This document shows positions 33,603 through 43,006 of a stretch of DNA of 64,000 bases, piece after piece. Under the pieces are notes generated by a model, which saw only the letters and a program-made list of their open reading frames with translations, made no database searches and was not told the origin of the DNA. A program made the translations under genes and the position numbers. Position 1 is the first letter of the stretch; each line of letters starts with the position of its first letter. The stretch comes from Sclerotiophoma versabilis. Lineage: Eukaryota > Ascomycota > Dothideomycetes > Pleosporales > Didymellaceae. The stretch lies in contig JAAROD010000087.1 of the NCBI GenBank assembly GCA_012274445.1, positions 62,001-126,000 on the forward strand. The letters run 5' to 3'.

Positions 33603-34364
33603 CTATCCCAGCTTCTCGAGCAACTTCCTCCGCCGCCGGTCGACCAACTCGTCGTTGACCTCCTCGAGCGACGGCACGCGCCATCGCACGCCATCGCCCG
33701 CGTCGCCGGGTAGCTCGATCCACTCTTTTTGCACCTTGCCTGACTTCGCGTTCAGATCGTCGCCCAGCGTCATGAAATGGTCCCAAGCCTCCTTCTCCTT
33801 CCTCTCCTCGTACGCCAACAGCTCGCCGTCCTCTTCATCAAGATTATACCCGTAATACCCCGCGTCCACCTTCTGCCGCAGCTCGCTCCTCTTCTCGCGG
33901 CCCTGGCGCGCGCCCTCATCATCTTCCGGTCTCTCCTGGCGCTCGAACAGTTCCTTGACACCAGGCAATTCCTTCGCGCGCCCAAAATACCTATACCCCT
34001 TCCCACCGCCCGGCACCTCTCTGCCCTCCTCATCCAGCACGCGCCCGCCGCGCATATAGTTCGGCCCACCGAGATCCCTGATTTGCTTCTCCCACATGTA
34101 CTTCTCGCGCATCGCCTTGTTGATCTCGTCGTTGAGGTCCCGGATCTGGTAGTCGCTGAGCGCCTCGTCTTGAATCTTGGTCACTTTGCGCGAGATCTCT
34201 TTGAGCACTTGGCCGCGCCATTTCTCGCATACGGGAATTGAGTTGACACTGGTTATGAGCTTGGGTCGGCGCGTTCGTGATATGTCGATGATTCCTGCTT
34301 CGGCGGCTTGCGCTGCGCGGAAGCGGAACAGCATCGAGTGCGCTTTTTCCGAGTTACGCGCCAT
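33603..34364 (-). CDS. ISY1: Pre-mRNA splicing factor Isy1
   Basis: This single-exon gene encodes 253 residues. Isy1 is part of the Prp19-associated (NTC) complex and acts around the first catalytic step of splicing. The N-terminus MARNSEKAHSMLFRFR is the family hallmark. It is followed by RRPKLITSVNSIPVCEKWRG, VLKEISRKVTKIQDEAL, YQIRDLNDEINKAMREKYMW and EKQIRDLGGPNYMRG, then GKGYRYFGRAKELPGVKELF. The C-terminal part is acidic and helical and holds a bipartite ending rich in Arg/Lys (VDRRRRKLLEKLG). The length matches other fungal Isy1 proteins. Confidence 0.95.
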   Translation of the reverse strand: MARNSEKAHSMLFRFRAAQAAEAGIIDISRTRRPKLITSVNSIPVCEKWRGQVLKEISRKVTKIQDEALSDYQIRDLNDEINKAMREKYMWEKQIRDLGGPNYMRGGRVLDEEGREVPGGGKGYRYFGRAKELPGVKELFERQERPEDDEGARQGREKRSELRQKVDAGYYGYNLDEEDGELLAYEERKEKEAWDHFMTLGDDLNAKSGKVQKEWIELPGDAGDGVRWRVPSLEEVNDELVDRRRRKLLEKLG

Positions 34365-35187
34365 GGTTGTGTGTGTGGCAAGGTTGTGGCGGGAGTGGGT
34401 GAGGTGCTGCGCGAAGTGCGCTGGTCAAAGGAGCTGAGGGTGTTGTCGTGGACGAGAGCTTCTATGTGGCTCGTGCGCAGAATGTTTTGGGTCGTTCGAG
34501 ATGTAGCAGCCGGCAGTCGCGATGATGTAGGTTTCTCTTCTAATTGCGGATACGGGTGGTGTTGCTGGTGGTGTGTTGGTAGGAGGAAGACGCGTTGAGC
34601 AAAAAGTTGGTGTTGCGACGAGCGGGTGACGTTGGCAGAATTATCTTGGCATGCATGTCGGCGTCTCAGGACGACCGGTCGGGAATCCGGATTCGAACTC
34701 ATCTATTCGCCGGAATAGTATAGTCTGACAGATTCATGCCTCCTTCCAACCGGGTCACTATATCTGGAAATCCCAATCTTACCTGCTGCCTTGCCCTGAA
34801 ACCTGGTGTGTCCCAATACTACGGGTTCCTCTTTCATTATCAAGGCCCACCATTCACAGTTCAGAGCCGTCATCCCGTACCAAGTCCACCGTCAAGTCCC
34901 ATGTATCTCTTCTCATATACACAGATACTCGATTCCCCACCCCGCCCACGATCCCCTGTGCAGGACCTTCATGCAACAAACTCCAGACCCTCTCATCACG
35001 TAGCAAATACAGCACATTGTTTCACAGAGCCCAAGTCTCCAATTTTACGTTTCTTGCTATCCGTTCTGAATCGACGTGCGCCAGATGCATGCGCGCTGAA
35101 AGACATTATGAGGTGAAGAGTTGAGAGTACATACAAAAGCGATGCGATGCGATGTTTTGCAGAGAAAAAAATCGAGAGTCATTAAGT
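34365..35187. other. Intergenic region
   Basis: This region of about 820 bp holds the ISY1 promoter at its left end. I see no supported gene. A 126-codon plus-strand frame at 34736-35116 has no family resemblance or splice context. Confidence 0.4.
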
Positions 35188-35403
35188 TCACCTCCTCGGC
35201 ACAACAACCCATCTGTAACCGCAATCGACATTCTTCTTCCACTCAACACATTGCTGTATGATCCCCTCACACGAATGCCAGGGCCAGATACTCTTCCAGC
35301 CAAAATTCTTCCTCACACAATCTAGGTTGGCCTGCTGCTGCTTCCAGCGAACCCAGGCCGAGAGACAAAGCCCAAAAGCAGAAATGCTAACGAAGAGACA
35401 CAT
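35188..35403 (-). CDS. Candidate small Trp/Cys-rich membrane or secreted protein
   Basis: This 71-codon frame starts at an ATG and lies 154 bp beyond the apsA stop, on the same strand. It begins with a hydrophobic segment (MCLFVSISAFGLCLSAWVRW) that could be a signal anchor. The rest is unusually rich in Trp and Cys (FGWKSIWPWHSCEGIIQQC, NVDCGYRWVVV), a composition not expected from random frames. I do not recognise the family. It may be a small real gene or the last exon of something with missing upstream parts. Confidence 0.35.
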   Translation of the reverse strand: MCLFVSISAFGLCLSAWVRWKQQQANLDCVRKNFGWKSIWPWHSCEGIIQQCVEWKKNVDCGYRWVVVPRR

Positions 35404-35557
35404 AGGAAATAGAGAATGGATTTCGCGATGATTGCTGATACTGATAACTAAGGAAACAGAGACTGTCAGTCAGATTAAACGACTATAGAGCGTGCATGTT
35501 GATACAACAAACACTAAGAGGTGTTGTGGGAAGGTAGTGAGGTGGTAAGGGAGGAGG

Positions 35558-38500
35558 TTAACCACCAGCGCTGAAGTTTGCAGCATCCATCTCGTTCTGA
35601 TGTCGTATCCGATCATTGCGAGCTTCTGCGCGTGATTCAGTCCTGGATTCCGTTCTCGATTCCGCCCGTGACTCAGCCCGTGTGTCTGCACGTGAGCTCG
35701 ACCGCGAAGTCAACGAGCCGATGAATGATGGTCGGTTGCTCAGAGTGCTGTGGCTGTTGTGCCGACTCTTCACGGAATGCATGTGCAGATGGCCTACATC
35801 ATGTTTTCCATCGCAGCAAGCCCGAACATTGACCAGGCCCTCAATATCACGCTCAAGGTGACTGTGAATTTCGCGGCTGAGGTCCATAGTCGCGGCGCTC
35901 GGCTCATCAAACGTATCCTCGTTGATCCGGCTTCGGCGGCTCGAAAATGAACCCCGCATGGTAGAGTTGGGTCGCAGCATGCTGCTGAAACGGCCGCTCA
36001 TAGAGCCCGTCTGACCAGGCTCGGTGGAGGCGGCACGTTGCGGCGTAACATGGTGCTGTCGAAGCGTAGGAACCTCATCACGGCTCGCACTTGTGTGACG
36101 GCTAACGCGGGACGTCACCGAGGCTCTCGACCGACCAGTAGCCCGCGATGCGCTCCGGTACCCAGCGTTGAACTCGTCCTGGATCTCATTTGTGGCTGGA
36201 GACTCGGCAGGTTTCTGCTCGGTTTGCTCGCTGCCCTCTTCTACTCTCTGACAGAGGTAGCTGAGCGCGTTGTACCACGTCTCATGACGCTTGCCCGTAG
36301 CTGCGGTGAACTTGATTGAGCGCCCAGGTGTGGCGACGACCAAGCTCTTGTGGTGGAGACCGGGAGGCGTAGGGTTCGAATCTTCGACCTCTTCAACAGA
36401 CTCAATCGCCACGCTCTTCGCCTTAAGCTCTGTCTTTCCGGCTGTCTGGGGGTCTCTATCGCTCCAGTACAACGTCCTTGTGTAGGGGTGAATCCAGAAG
36501 AATCGGCGATGGCGTGTGTCAGACATACCACCTCCGAAATTCTTGCGGGTGTACTTCCAAAGATACTCGCCAATCATCGTCTGGGTGATGGCTTGGATCA
36601 TGCGAGGATCAGTGGCACCTGCTGGCAACCCCGGCGGAGCGAATGACGGTCCACCTGCTATGTTAAAGCGTTGGTCGACTTCAGACGTGAATGAAGAGAT
36701 GGATGAACGGCGGCTGATTGGCGAGGATGCCCGACTATGGGCGTCACTGCGGTTGGTGGATCGGCGGCGCGCACGTGGTGTGGTACCACTGGTTTTGGGG
36801 GTCAGTGTCGCTGTGCCAGTCCGAAGTGAAGGTGTCGAAGGCTTCTTATAAGCCGAAGCTGGTATCGTAGGTGGACCCATTGGCCCTGGAGTTACTGGTA
36901 CGAGGGGCTGCTTGAGGGCCGCAGCAGCAATGACTTGTTTGTGGTCGGCTGGCAGAGGTGGTGGAGAGGCAGGGCGCGAGTGTACGCTGCCAGAACTACC
37001 AGGGCGTCGGAGAATGCGCTCGCCCGAGTGCCTCCTGCTAGGCGAAGGAGGTGGCGACAAGGACTTCTCGATGGCAGCTGTTGCAAGCGTTCCAGACTGC
37101 CTGGTACTGCTGCGAGCAAGCAACAACTTGTCGATTTGCTCAGCTGATACCATAGTCTGAGTGCCACCATCGGTCATGACCGACCGTGATGCCTTCTGCA
37201 CCGCATTGGTGCTGACGGGCGCGAGTGGAGAGCGAGCGGCCTTGTCCTTGGTAAAATTTTGATTCGCCTCCACCTGTCTGTCTGCATCCCACGATTGTGT
37301 GGCCTGCGAGAAGTCAAGAGTCCATGGCGTCGGCCCAGTCCTATGCGCGGTAACAGGTCTCGAGGGTATCTGAGGTTCTGTGTGTTGAGTTGAGAGAGTC
37401 GATAATGCAAGCGTAGGACTGATGACACGGTTCGCGGTGCGCGGTCTACTAGGGGTGGGAAGGAAAGCAGGCACGGTAGGTGATTCAGGCTCGTGGTTTT
37501 GCACCGTCCTCACATCTGAGAATGCTGACGAAGCTGCAGTAGACTGAATAGGCTCCGTGAGTTGAGCCGTTACGAGCGACACTCCAAATGCAGGCTGGCC
37601 ACGGGGCTTGACCGGTTCGGTGCTCTGCGAGGAGAAGGTCGAGAGATTTGGAGGTGCCGCCCTTGGCTGGACTGGCTCAGTGGTCTGGGAAGACATGGTC
37701 GAGAAAACTGGGCGTGCGGCCTTGGGCGCCTCAACAGGTTCAGATGTCTGGTAAGACATGGAGGACATCTGAGACACCGTTGGCTTCGGTGTCAACGGCT
37801 CAGTAGCCTCAGAAGCGAACCAAGAAAGTTGCAATGACTGAGGCTTAGGGACCACAGGCGCTGTCGTGTTTGAAGCGAAGTCTGACATCTGCAGCGACGG
37901 AGGCTTAGGGACAGCAGGTTCCGTAGACTTCGAGGCAAATGTCGACAACTGCAAGGGTTGCTGTCGAGGAGTGACAGGTTCAGTGATCTGAGCAGAGTGC
38001 ACAGAAAGCTGATGAGCAGCCGGCTTGGGAGCGAATGGCTCTGTCATCTGAGAAGAGTGCATTGAAAATCCGTGAACAGCTTGTTTGGGCAAGACTGGCT
38101 CTGTCGCTTGGCTCGAATGGAGAGACAGCTGGTGAGCCATTAACTTCGGCGCAGATGGCTCTGTCGCCTGCGAAGAGTGCATTGAGAATTGATGGAGAGC
38201 CTGCTTCGGCTGGTATGGCTCCGTTGTTTGTGAAAACATTGTCGAGAACGTCGACAGCGGAACGCGAGGCATATCAGCAGGCTCAGTCGAGTGCGACGAG
38301 AAGCTCGACATTCCCAGTGGAGCTTGCCTGACAATCTCTCTCTCGTTGACCTCTCGGTCGTTGGTCGTTGAGGCAGGTTGATAGGATGCCGCCGCCGACC
38401 TTGGCGCCTCCTTTGGCTCAGTCATCTGCGATGCAGCGATACCCGATGCAACTAGAGCAGCTGGGGCCAAAGCCTTGAGACCAAGCGCATGGCCACGACC

Positions 38501-41500
38501 CTCAGCGGGCTCAGTACTCTGATGCGACATCGATGACATATTCAGGGGACTTGCTTGCACGTTCTGCGGCTCAGTCGCGTGCCCTGACACCATGGACATA
38601 TCGAAGGCTTGTCGTGGAGCATCCCGAGGCTCGCTTGAATGTCCAGTGACCGAGGACATGTTGAAAGTCTGACTAGGAGCATCCTTTGGTTCACTGGCAT
38701 GACCAGATACCTCTGACATACCAAAGTTCTGCCTCGGAACGTCCCTTGGTTGCGTCATGTGTCCAGACACACTCGATATGTTGAAAGAAGGAGCGGGCAC
38801 AGCCCTTGGCTGGGTCTCATGACCAGACACTGAAGAAAGATCGAGTACTGGCGCAGGCGCAGTACGAGGCTCAGTGATGTGGCCGGAAACCGAAGAAACA
38901 CTCAAGGCGGGTGGAGGGACAGCACACGGAGACGTAGCGTGACCTGCGACAGAGGAAAAGTTGAACACTGGCGCAGGTGGAGATTGAGGTGAAGTGTGCT
39001 GGCTGTGATGAGCCTCCAGCTTTGAGATACCAAGGGACGGTGGTGTGGGGATCCGTGGTGACGTATCGTGAGCGGACATGGATGAGATAGCCAAGGGCAC
39101 AATTGCAGGGGCCTTTGGAGAGGACTCATGTCCAGAGACGCTGGAGATGTTGAGAGATGGGACGGCCACGAGTCTCGGCTCTGTGTGATTGAACGCGTGC
39201 GTCGAGAGCTTCAGCTGCTGCGGAAGCGGCGCTGCCGGGCTTGTACCTTGGCTGACTAACGATGACAAGTGGAGCGCAGCTGGGGCAGGAACTTGAGGTG
39301 CAACATCATGGATGTTGTGGATGGAGGAAACGCTGACATGCTGTGGCACAGCAGATTCAGTCATTGTGCTAGAGTCCACCATAGCCACCATGGGTATGGT
39401 ACGCTGCAGAGGTGACCTTCCAAGAATGCCCTTCTCTGGCGAAGACTCGGGAGATAGAACGCTTGACTGACCCGGTGTGCCCTCGGCAGCACTGTCTGTG
39501 TCCTCGCCGCCACTTAGACCATCTAGCTCAGCGAACAGACTCCTGCCTTGGGCGGGGGTGCTTTGGTTGCTGTTGCTGGTAGGGGAGTCTCTCGCCATAG
39601 GAGGTGTACCATGATGAAAGATGTCCTGAAGACTTCCCTTAGGTGTCGCAACCGACCTGCGAGAGCTAGTTGGTCGCAAGAACCTGAAGGATGCGTTGCG
39701 GTTGCGACTCCCCGGTGTTTGCATATCGCGCTCAGAATCGTAGTCAGAGTTGGAGGCGGTACTTTCGTACATGTCTCGGTAGCTCTGACCACTCTGTTGG
39801 CGTCTCACGATCGGTGACCTGTTTCTGATAGTTCCTTGGGTCGACCCCGTCTCGGTCTCGGTTAGTTCGTCGCTACTGTCGCCGTCGAGAGTCTCGGCAC
39901 CAGTCTGGAAGGCATCAGTCTCCGTAGTTGTACCATCGTCGTTGGCAGTTTCAAAGTCAGCGTCAGAAACCTCGTGCGCAGTCTCGAATCCCTCATTCGC
40001 GCTGGTCTCGGCCATGGAAGTGTAGCCACTGTTGAAAGCTCCTGGAACCGAGTGATGAGGCCTTTGAGGCTTGCTAGGAGAAGGAATAATGTCCTGCTCC
40101 TCCCACTCATCGTCATCGAGCTCCATGACGACTTCCTGCTTGCCTTGCCTCAGTGCTCCAAGACGGTCGGGTCGGGCTGGTTTCTTAAACACATCCTTGT
40201 CAGCCTTCTTGCGCTTGCTTGCGCTTCCAGGACCCTTGGACTCGGTGCGGGCAGTCTCGATCTCATCACGAGCGTCCTGAAGCATACGCTTCAATTCGAT
40301 CTTTTCGGTCTTCTCACGATGGATGTTGTTCTTGAGCTGCTGGATCATGCGGTGAGCGTGCTGCAGTGAGTGCTTGAGGGTTTCCGATTCGAGCTGGCCG
40401 TGACGTGGTGTTGCCTTGCTGGGGGAGGGTGGTGGAGAATGCTCAGGGGTCAGACTTTGTCCCTCGTTGAAGCTCTCGTCTGGAGAACCTTCCTCGGGCG
40501 AGTTGTGCTCGTCGCCTCTCATGCGATAGGCGACGGCCTTGGCAAGCTCTTGGTTCTGTATGGACAGATCCTCCACCTTGCGCTGCAGCGCGTTGCGCTC
40601 AGACTCTCCCATGGTCACATTCCGTCGCAGACCAGATAGCTCCGTCTCGTGCTGCTTGATTTTGTTGATGTGGTCGTCGTTGAGCTTTGCGTACATGCCC
40701 TTGAGCTCCTCGAACTCTCGCTCCAAAGCCGACTTCTCGGACTTGGCCAGGTTCAAGGTATGGGTGAGACGGTGCTCCTTGTCAGCGGCCGCCTTGGACA
40801 GCGTCTCGAACTCGCGGACCTGTGTTTCGAGGCCCCAATTGACATCCTTCAGACGCGAGTCGCTCTCGTCCAGGGTGCGCAGGCGTTGTGATAGCCCTTC
40901 CACCTCGATCTCCAGATTCGCGCGTTCCAAATCGGCAGATTTCAGGGCCTCGTCTTTCTCCAGCAGAACAGCCTGCAGCTCCTTGAGCTGGGACAGCAAG
41001 GAAGTGGAGATCTCGGTAGCCAGATGGATGTCCTGGATGCGGTTCGGCTGCTGGTTTCGCTGCTTGCGAGACGGGACGCTGACTTTGGTGGGCGATTGCA
41101 TAGCATCGCTAGCATAGACGGAGCCGCCATTGGGATCAGACTCGCCGCTTGGAACGCGGGACTTGGGCAGGAAAGCGCGAGCAGTCTCCCTCCCAACTTC
41201 GTTGAACTCCTTCTCGAGCTCGGCCAAGCGTGAGCGCAACTCTGGGCCGATATCGTTGTCTGCATGCTGCCCCTCGACCTCCTTCAGCCGCTCCTCCAGC
41301 TCCTTGCGCTGCTGGACGAGCGCATTGCCCAGGTGTGAAGTCTCCTGCAGGCGACGGGTGGTTTCGGCGAGATGTGCCTCCAGGGCCCGCTTGGCCTGGG
41401 CTGGGGAGCCGTTGAGGTAGAGCGAGAAGTGCGAGTTGTCAAAGGCCGAGTATCGCTGCCTGTGGCCGTCCTGGGTGGTGAAGGGGTCCAGGGTGCTGTA

Positions 41501-41548
41501 GTCGTCCACCACCAGGGCGCCCGGCGGCGGGTTTGCGGTCGTCGCCAT
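35558..41548 (-). CDS. apsA: ApsA/Num1/Mcp5-type cortical anchor protein
   Basis: This single exon encodes 1996 residues from the only Met near the expected N-terminus (41548). ApsA/Num1 binds the plasma membrane through a PH domain and anchors dynein and mitochondria at the cortex, controlling nuclear migration. Visible are long coiled coils at about residues 45-330 and 400-480; an acidic middle; an array of about 29 degenerate 20-residue repeats at about 735-1390 (core SSVSGHxTEP or MHSSQxTEP); Ser/Pro-rich linkers; and the Mcp5-type PH domain at about 1647-1770 (MIGEYLWKYTRKNFGG, RRFFWIHPYTRTLYWSDRDP, SIKFTAATGKRHETWYNALSYL). The tail has a basic/Ser-rich stretch with ESRAESRTESR repeats. 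The frame stays open 138 codons upstream but has no Met there, so that part is leader. Confidence 0.93.
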   Translation of the reverse strand: MATTANPPPGALVVDDYSTLDPFTTQDGHRQRYSAFDNSHFSLYLNGSPAQAKRALEAHLAETTRRLQETSHLGNALVQQRKELEERLKEVEGQHADNDIGPELRSRLAELEKEFNEVGRETARAFLPKSRVPSGESDPNGGSVYASDAMQSPTKVSVPSRKQRNQQPNRIQDIHLATEISTSLLSQLKELQAVLLEKDEALKSADLERANLEIEVEGLSQRLRTLDESDSRLKDVNWGLETQVREFETLSKAAADKEHRLTHTLNLAKSEKSALEREFEELKGMYAKLNDDHINKIKQHETELSGLRRNVTMGESERNALQRKVEDLSIQNQELAKAVAYRMRGDEHNSPEEGSPDESFNEGQSLTPEHSPPPSPSKATPRHGQLESETLKHSLQHAHRMIQQLKNNIHREKTEKIELKRMLQDARDEIETARTESKGPGSASKRKKADKDVFKKPARPDRLGALRQGKQEVVMELDDDEWEEQDIIPSPSKPQRPHHSVPGAFNSGYTSMAETSANEGFETAHEVSDADFETANDDGTTTETDAFQTGAETLDGDSSDELTETETGSTQGTIRNRSPIVRRQQSGQSYRDMYESTASNSDYDSERDMQTPGSRNRNASFRFLRPTSSRRSVATPKGSLQDIFHHGTPPMARDSPTSNSNQSTPAQGRSLFAELDGLSGGEDTDSAAEGTPGQSSVLSPESSPEKGILGRSPLQRTIPMVAMVDSSTMTESAVPQHVSVSSIHNIHDVAPQVPAPAALHLSSLVSQGTSPAAPLPQQLKLSTHAFNHTEPRLVAVPSLNISSVSGHESSPKAPAIVPLAISSMSAHDTSPRIPTPPSLGISKLEAHHSQHTSPQSPPAPVFNFSSVAGHATSPCAVPPPALSVSSVSGHITEPRTAPAPVLDLSSVSGHETQPRAVPAPSFNISSVSGHMTQPRDVPRQNFGMSEVSGHASEPKDAPSQTFNMSSVTGHSSEPRDAPRQAFDMSMVSGHATEPQNVQASPLNMSSMSHQSTEPAEGRGHALGLKALAPAALVASGIAASQMTEPKEAPRSAAASYQPASTTNDREVNEREIVRQAPLGMSSFSSHSTEPADMPRVPLSTFSTMFSQTTEPYQPKQALHQFSMHSSQATEPSAPKLMAHQLSLHSSQATEPVLPKQAVHGFSMHSSQMTEPFAPKPAAHQLSVHSAQITEPVTPRQQPLQLSTFASKSTEPAVPKPPSLQMSDFASNTTAPVVPKPQSLQLSWFASEATEPLTPKPTVSQMSSMSYQTSEPVEAPKAARPVFSTMSSQTTEPVQPRAAPPNLSTFSSQSTEPVKPRGQPAFGVSLVTAQLTEPIQSTAASSAFSDVRTVQNHEPESPTVPAFLPTPSRPRTANRVISPTLALSTLSTQHTEPQIPSRPVTAHRTGPTPWTLDFSQATQSWDADRQVEANQNFTKDKAARSPLAPVSTNAVQKASRSVMTDGGTQTMVSAEQIDKLLLARSSTRQSGTLATAAIEKSLSPPPSPSRRHSGERILRRPGSSGSVHSRPASPPPLPADHKQVIAAAALKQPLVPVTPGPMGPPTIPASAYKKPSTPSLRTGTATLTPKTSGTTPRARRRSTNRSDAHSRASSPISRRSSISSFTSEVDQRFNIAGGPSFAPPGLPAGATDPRMIQAITQTMIGEYLWKYTRKNFGGGMSDTRHRRFFWIHPYTRTLYWSDRDPQTAGKTELKAKSVAIESVEEVEDSNPTPPGLHHKSLVVATPGRSIKFTAATGKRHETWYNALSYLCQRVEEGSEQTEQKPAESPATNEIQDEFNAGYRSASRATGRSRASVTSRVSRHTSASRDEVPTLRQHHVTPQRAASTEPGQTGSMSGRFSSMLRPNSTMRGSFSSRRSRINEDTFDEPSAATMDLSREIHSHLERDIEGLVNVRACCDGKHDVGHLHMHSVKSRHNSHSTLSNRPSFIGSLTSRSSSRADTRAESRAESRTESRTESRAEARNDRIRHQNEMDAANFSAGG
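37380..39330 (-). repeat. About 29 tandem degenerate 60-bp coding repeats in apsA
   Basis: The unit encodes 20 residues with consensus (L/F)xxSSxSxQxTEPxxPxxx. The left part (residues 740-1020) prefers SSVSGH; the right part prefers HSSQATEP and FASxxTEP, which suggests two expansion phases. Confidence 0.85.
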
Positions 41549-43006
41549 GGTGTGTTCCGCAGGCTCGGCGCTCACTGTTCCATCGCCCGGTTGTGGTATT
41601 AGAAAAGTATAAGGGTGTAAAGGAGGTCCGGCAGAGCACGGGTGCCAGGACAGACGGCGCAGACTAAGCAGCGGTGCGGTCCACTCGGTCGGGGCTGCGT
41701 CCGGTTGCGCGCCAGAGAGGGGCTGCTTGGCTGGCTGGGACGCGTGAAAGGTAGGGGAACAGGCAGCGGCTACTGGTGTGTTCAGCGGTGCATCGCCGTC
41801 GCCAGCGCCTGACAACTGCGGGGGTGAAGAACAAAAGAAAGAGAGGCCACGGGGGCGCGAAGAGAATGACGGAGAGAAGAGGTGGGCGGATGCGCAGCAG
41901 CTGGCGCGGGAGTGTTGTGCAGGAACGAGATTGGGGGCGTTAGTGCGGTTAGCTAGTGCCAAACATTGACAACGGGTGAAGGCGCGCTGTTTCTTCGTGA
42001 TTGGCTGCCATTCGCTCAGTGCATGCTATCGATAAACAAGAACGACATCATCTCACGCGTCGTGCCCCTCGCTGCTAATGTGCCGAGCGCGGTGACGACG
42101 CGCCTGGCGACGGCTGCGTTGAGCTGTGGTTGGCACGTCAAGCACTGCACGTCAAATATGCACGTCAAGTACTGCACGTCAAACAATGCACGTCAAACAA
42201 AGGGGGCACAACAACACGAGCATCAACACTACCACGTGCAAACAATCGCACTACCAGCCACCACCGTGAAAAGAAAAGACAATCAGCTCGAACATGGTGC
42301 ACTCACGTTTCAAAAGCGCCGAGACAGGCTGTACTTCCAAGTCGCTAGCTTGTGCTCTTTATTACTTCTATATTGATGTGCTAGTAACTACCCTGTGCCA
42401 TAGTCTCAGCATGCGTATTAACGGCGCCCGCACGTCTATGCTACTATTCTGTTGTGTAAAGCTAGGAGGTAGAAGCAGGCGACTACAAGAAGTGCAAAGA
42501 AGAAGTGCAAAGAAGTGTTTTTGCATGGTTTTGCATTCCAAGAGGGAAATGAATGTACAGACGCAGTAGTTGGATTACTTGTAGATGATAGTAGATATAC
42601 AGGTAGATATATAGTGTATAGCTGTATAAAGGTTCAAACGTAATGTAAATGACATTGCCTCTCCAGTTGTCTACTTGGTACACTGCCTGTACATACCATA
42701 CATGTCAGTCCTCATACATCCAAGTTCCTATATACAAAACAAGTCCTGGTATAAACAGCCACTGTCGCGAACGGATGATTCCTCGTATCTAGACTATGTC
42801 GTGTCTAGACTGGTCCTTCTGTCTAGGCTGCGTCGTTTCTTGAGCGTACCTCAGCATCTTCACTGCCAGATTGATATTCCAAGCATCTCTCGTCTCTGTA
42901 TATCCAGAGCATACTCATTGCGCAAGTCCCACCATGGCCAATTCCATTTCATTCGTTTCCATTCGATTCGATCCAAGCCAATCCGACCAAACCAGGCGGT
43001 TTGCAC
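41549..43006. promoter_or_regulatory. apsA upstream region
   Basis: These 1.46 kb hold the apsA leader and promoter and the 3' flank of the next gene. A five-copy ACGTCA-containing array lies at 42133-42100-plus (see the repeat entry). Around 42580-42630 the sequence is AT-rich with TATATA-like runs. I see no gene. Confidence 0.45.
42133..42200. repeat. Five-copy 13-14 bp array containing GCACGTCAA
   Basis: Copies begin at 42133, 42147, 42160, 42174 and 42188. Each starts GCACGTCAA and then varies (GCACT, ATAT, GTACT, ACAAT, ACAA). ACGTCA is the half-site of ATF/CREB-type bZIP factors. The array lies about 585-650 bp upstream of the apsA start codon. Confidence 0.85.

Noticed and set aside
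34640..34720. tRNA-like T-loop (GTTCGAATCC on the minus strand)
   Set aside because: No acceptor stem, D-arm or anticodon arm can be drawn around it.
41549..41962. Upstream in-frame extension of apsA by 138 codons
   Set aside because: It has no Met codon, and it is Pro/Ser/Ala-rich with no conservation pattern. The conserved N-terminus begins at the ATG at 41548.
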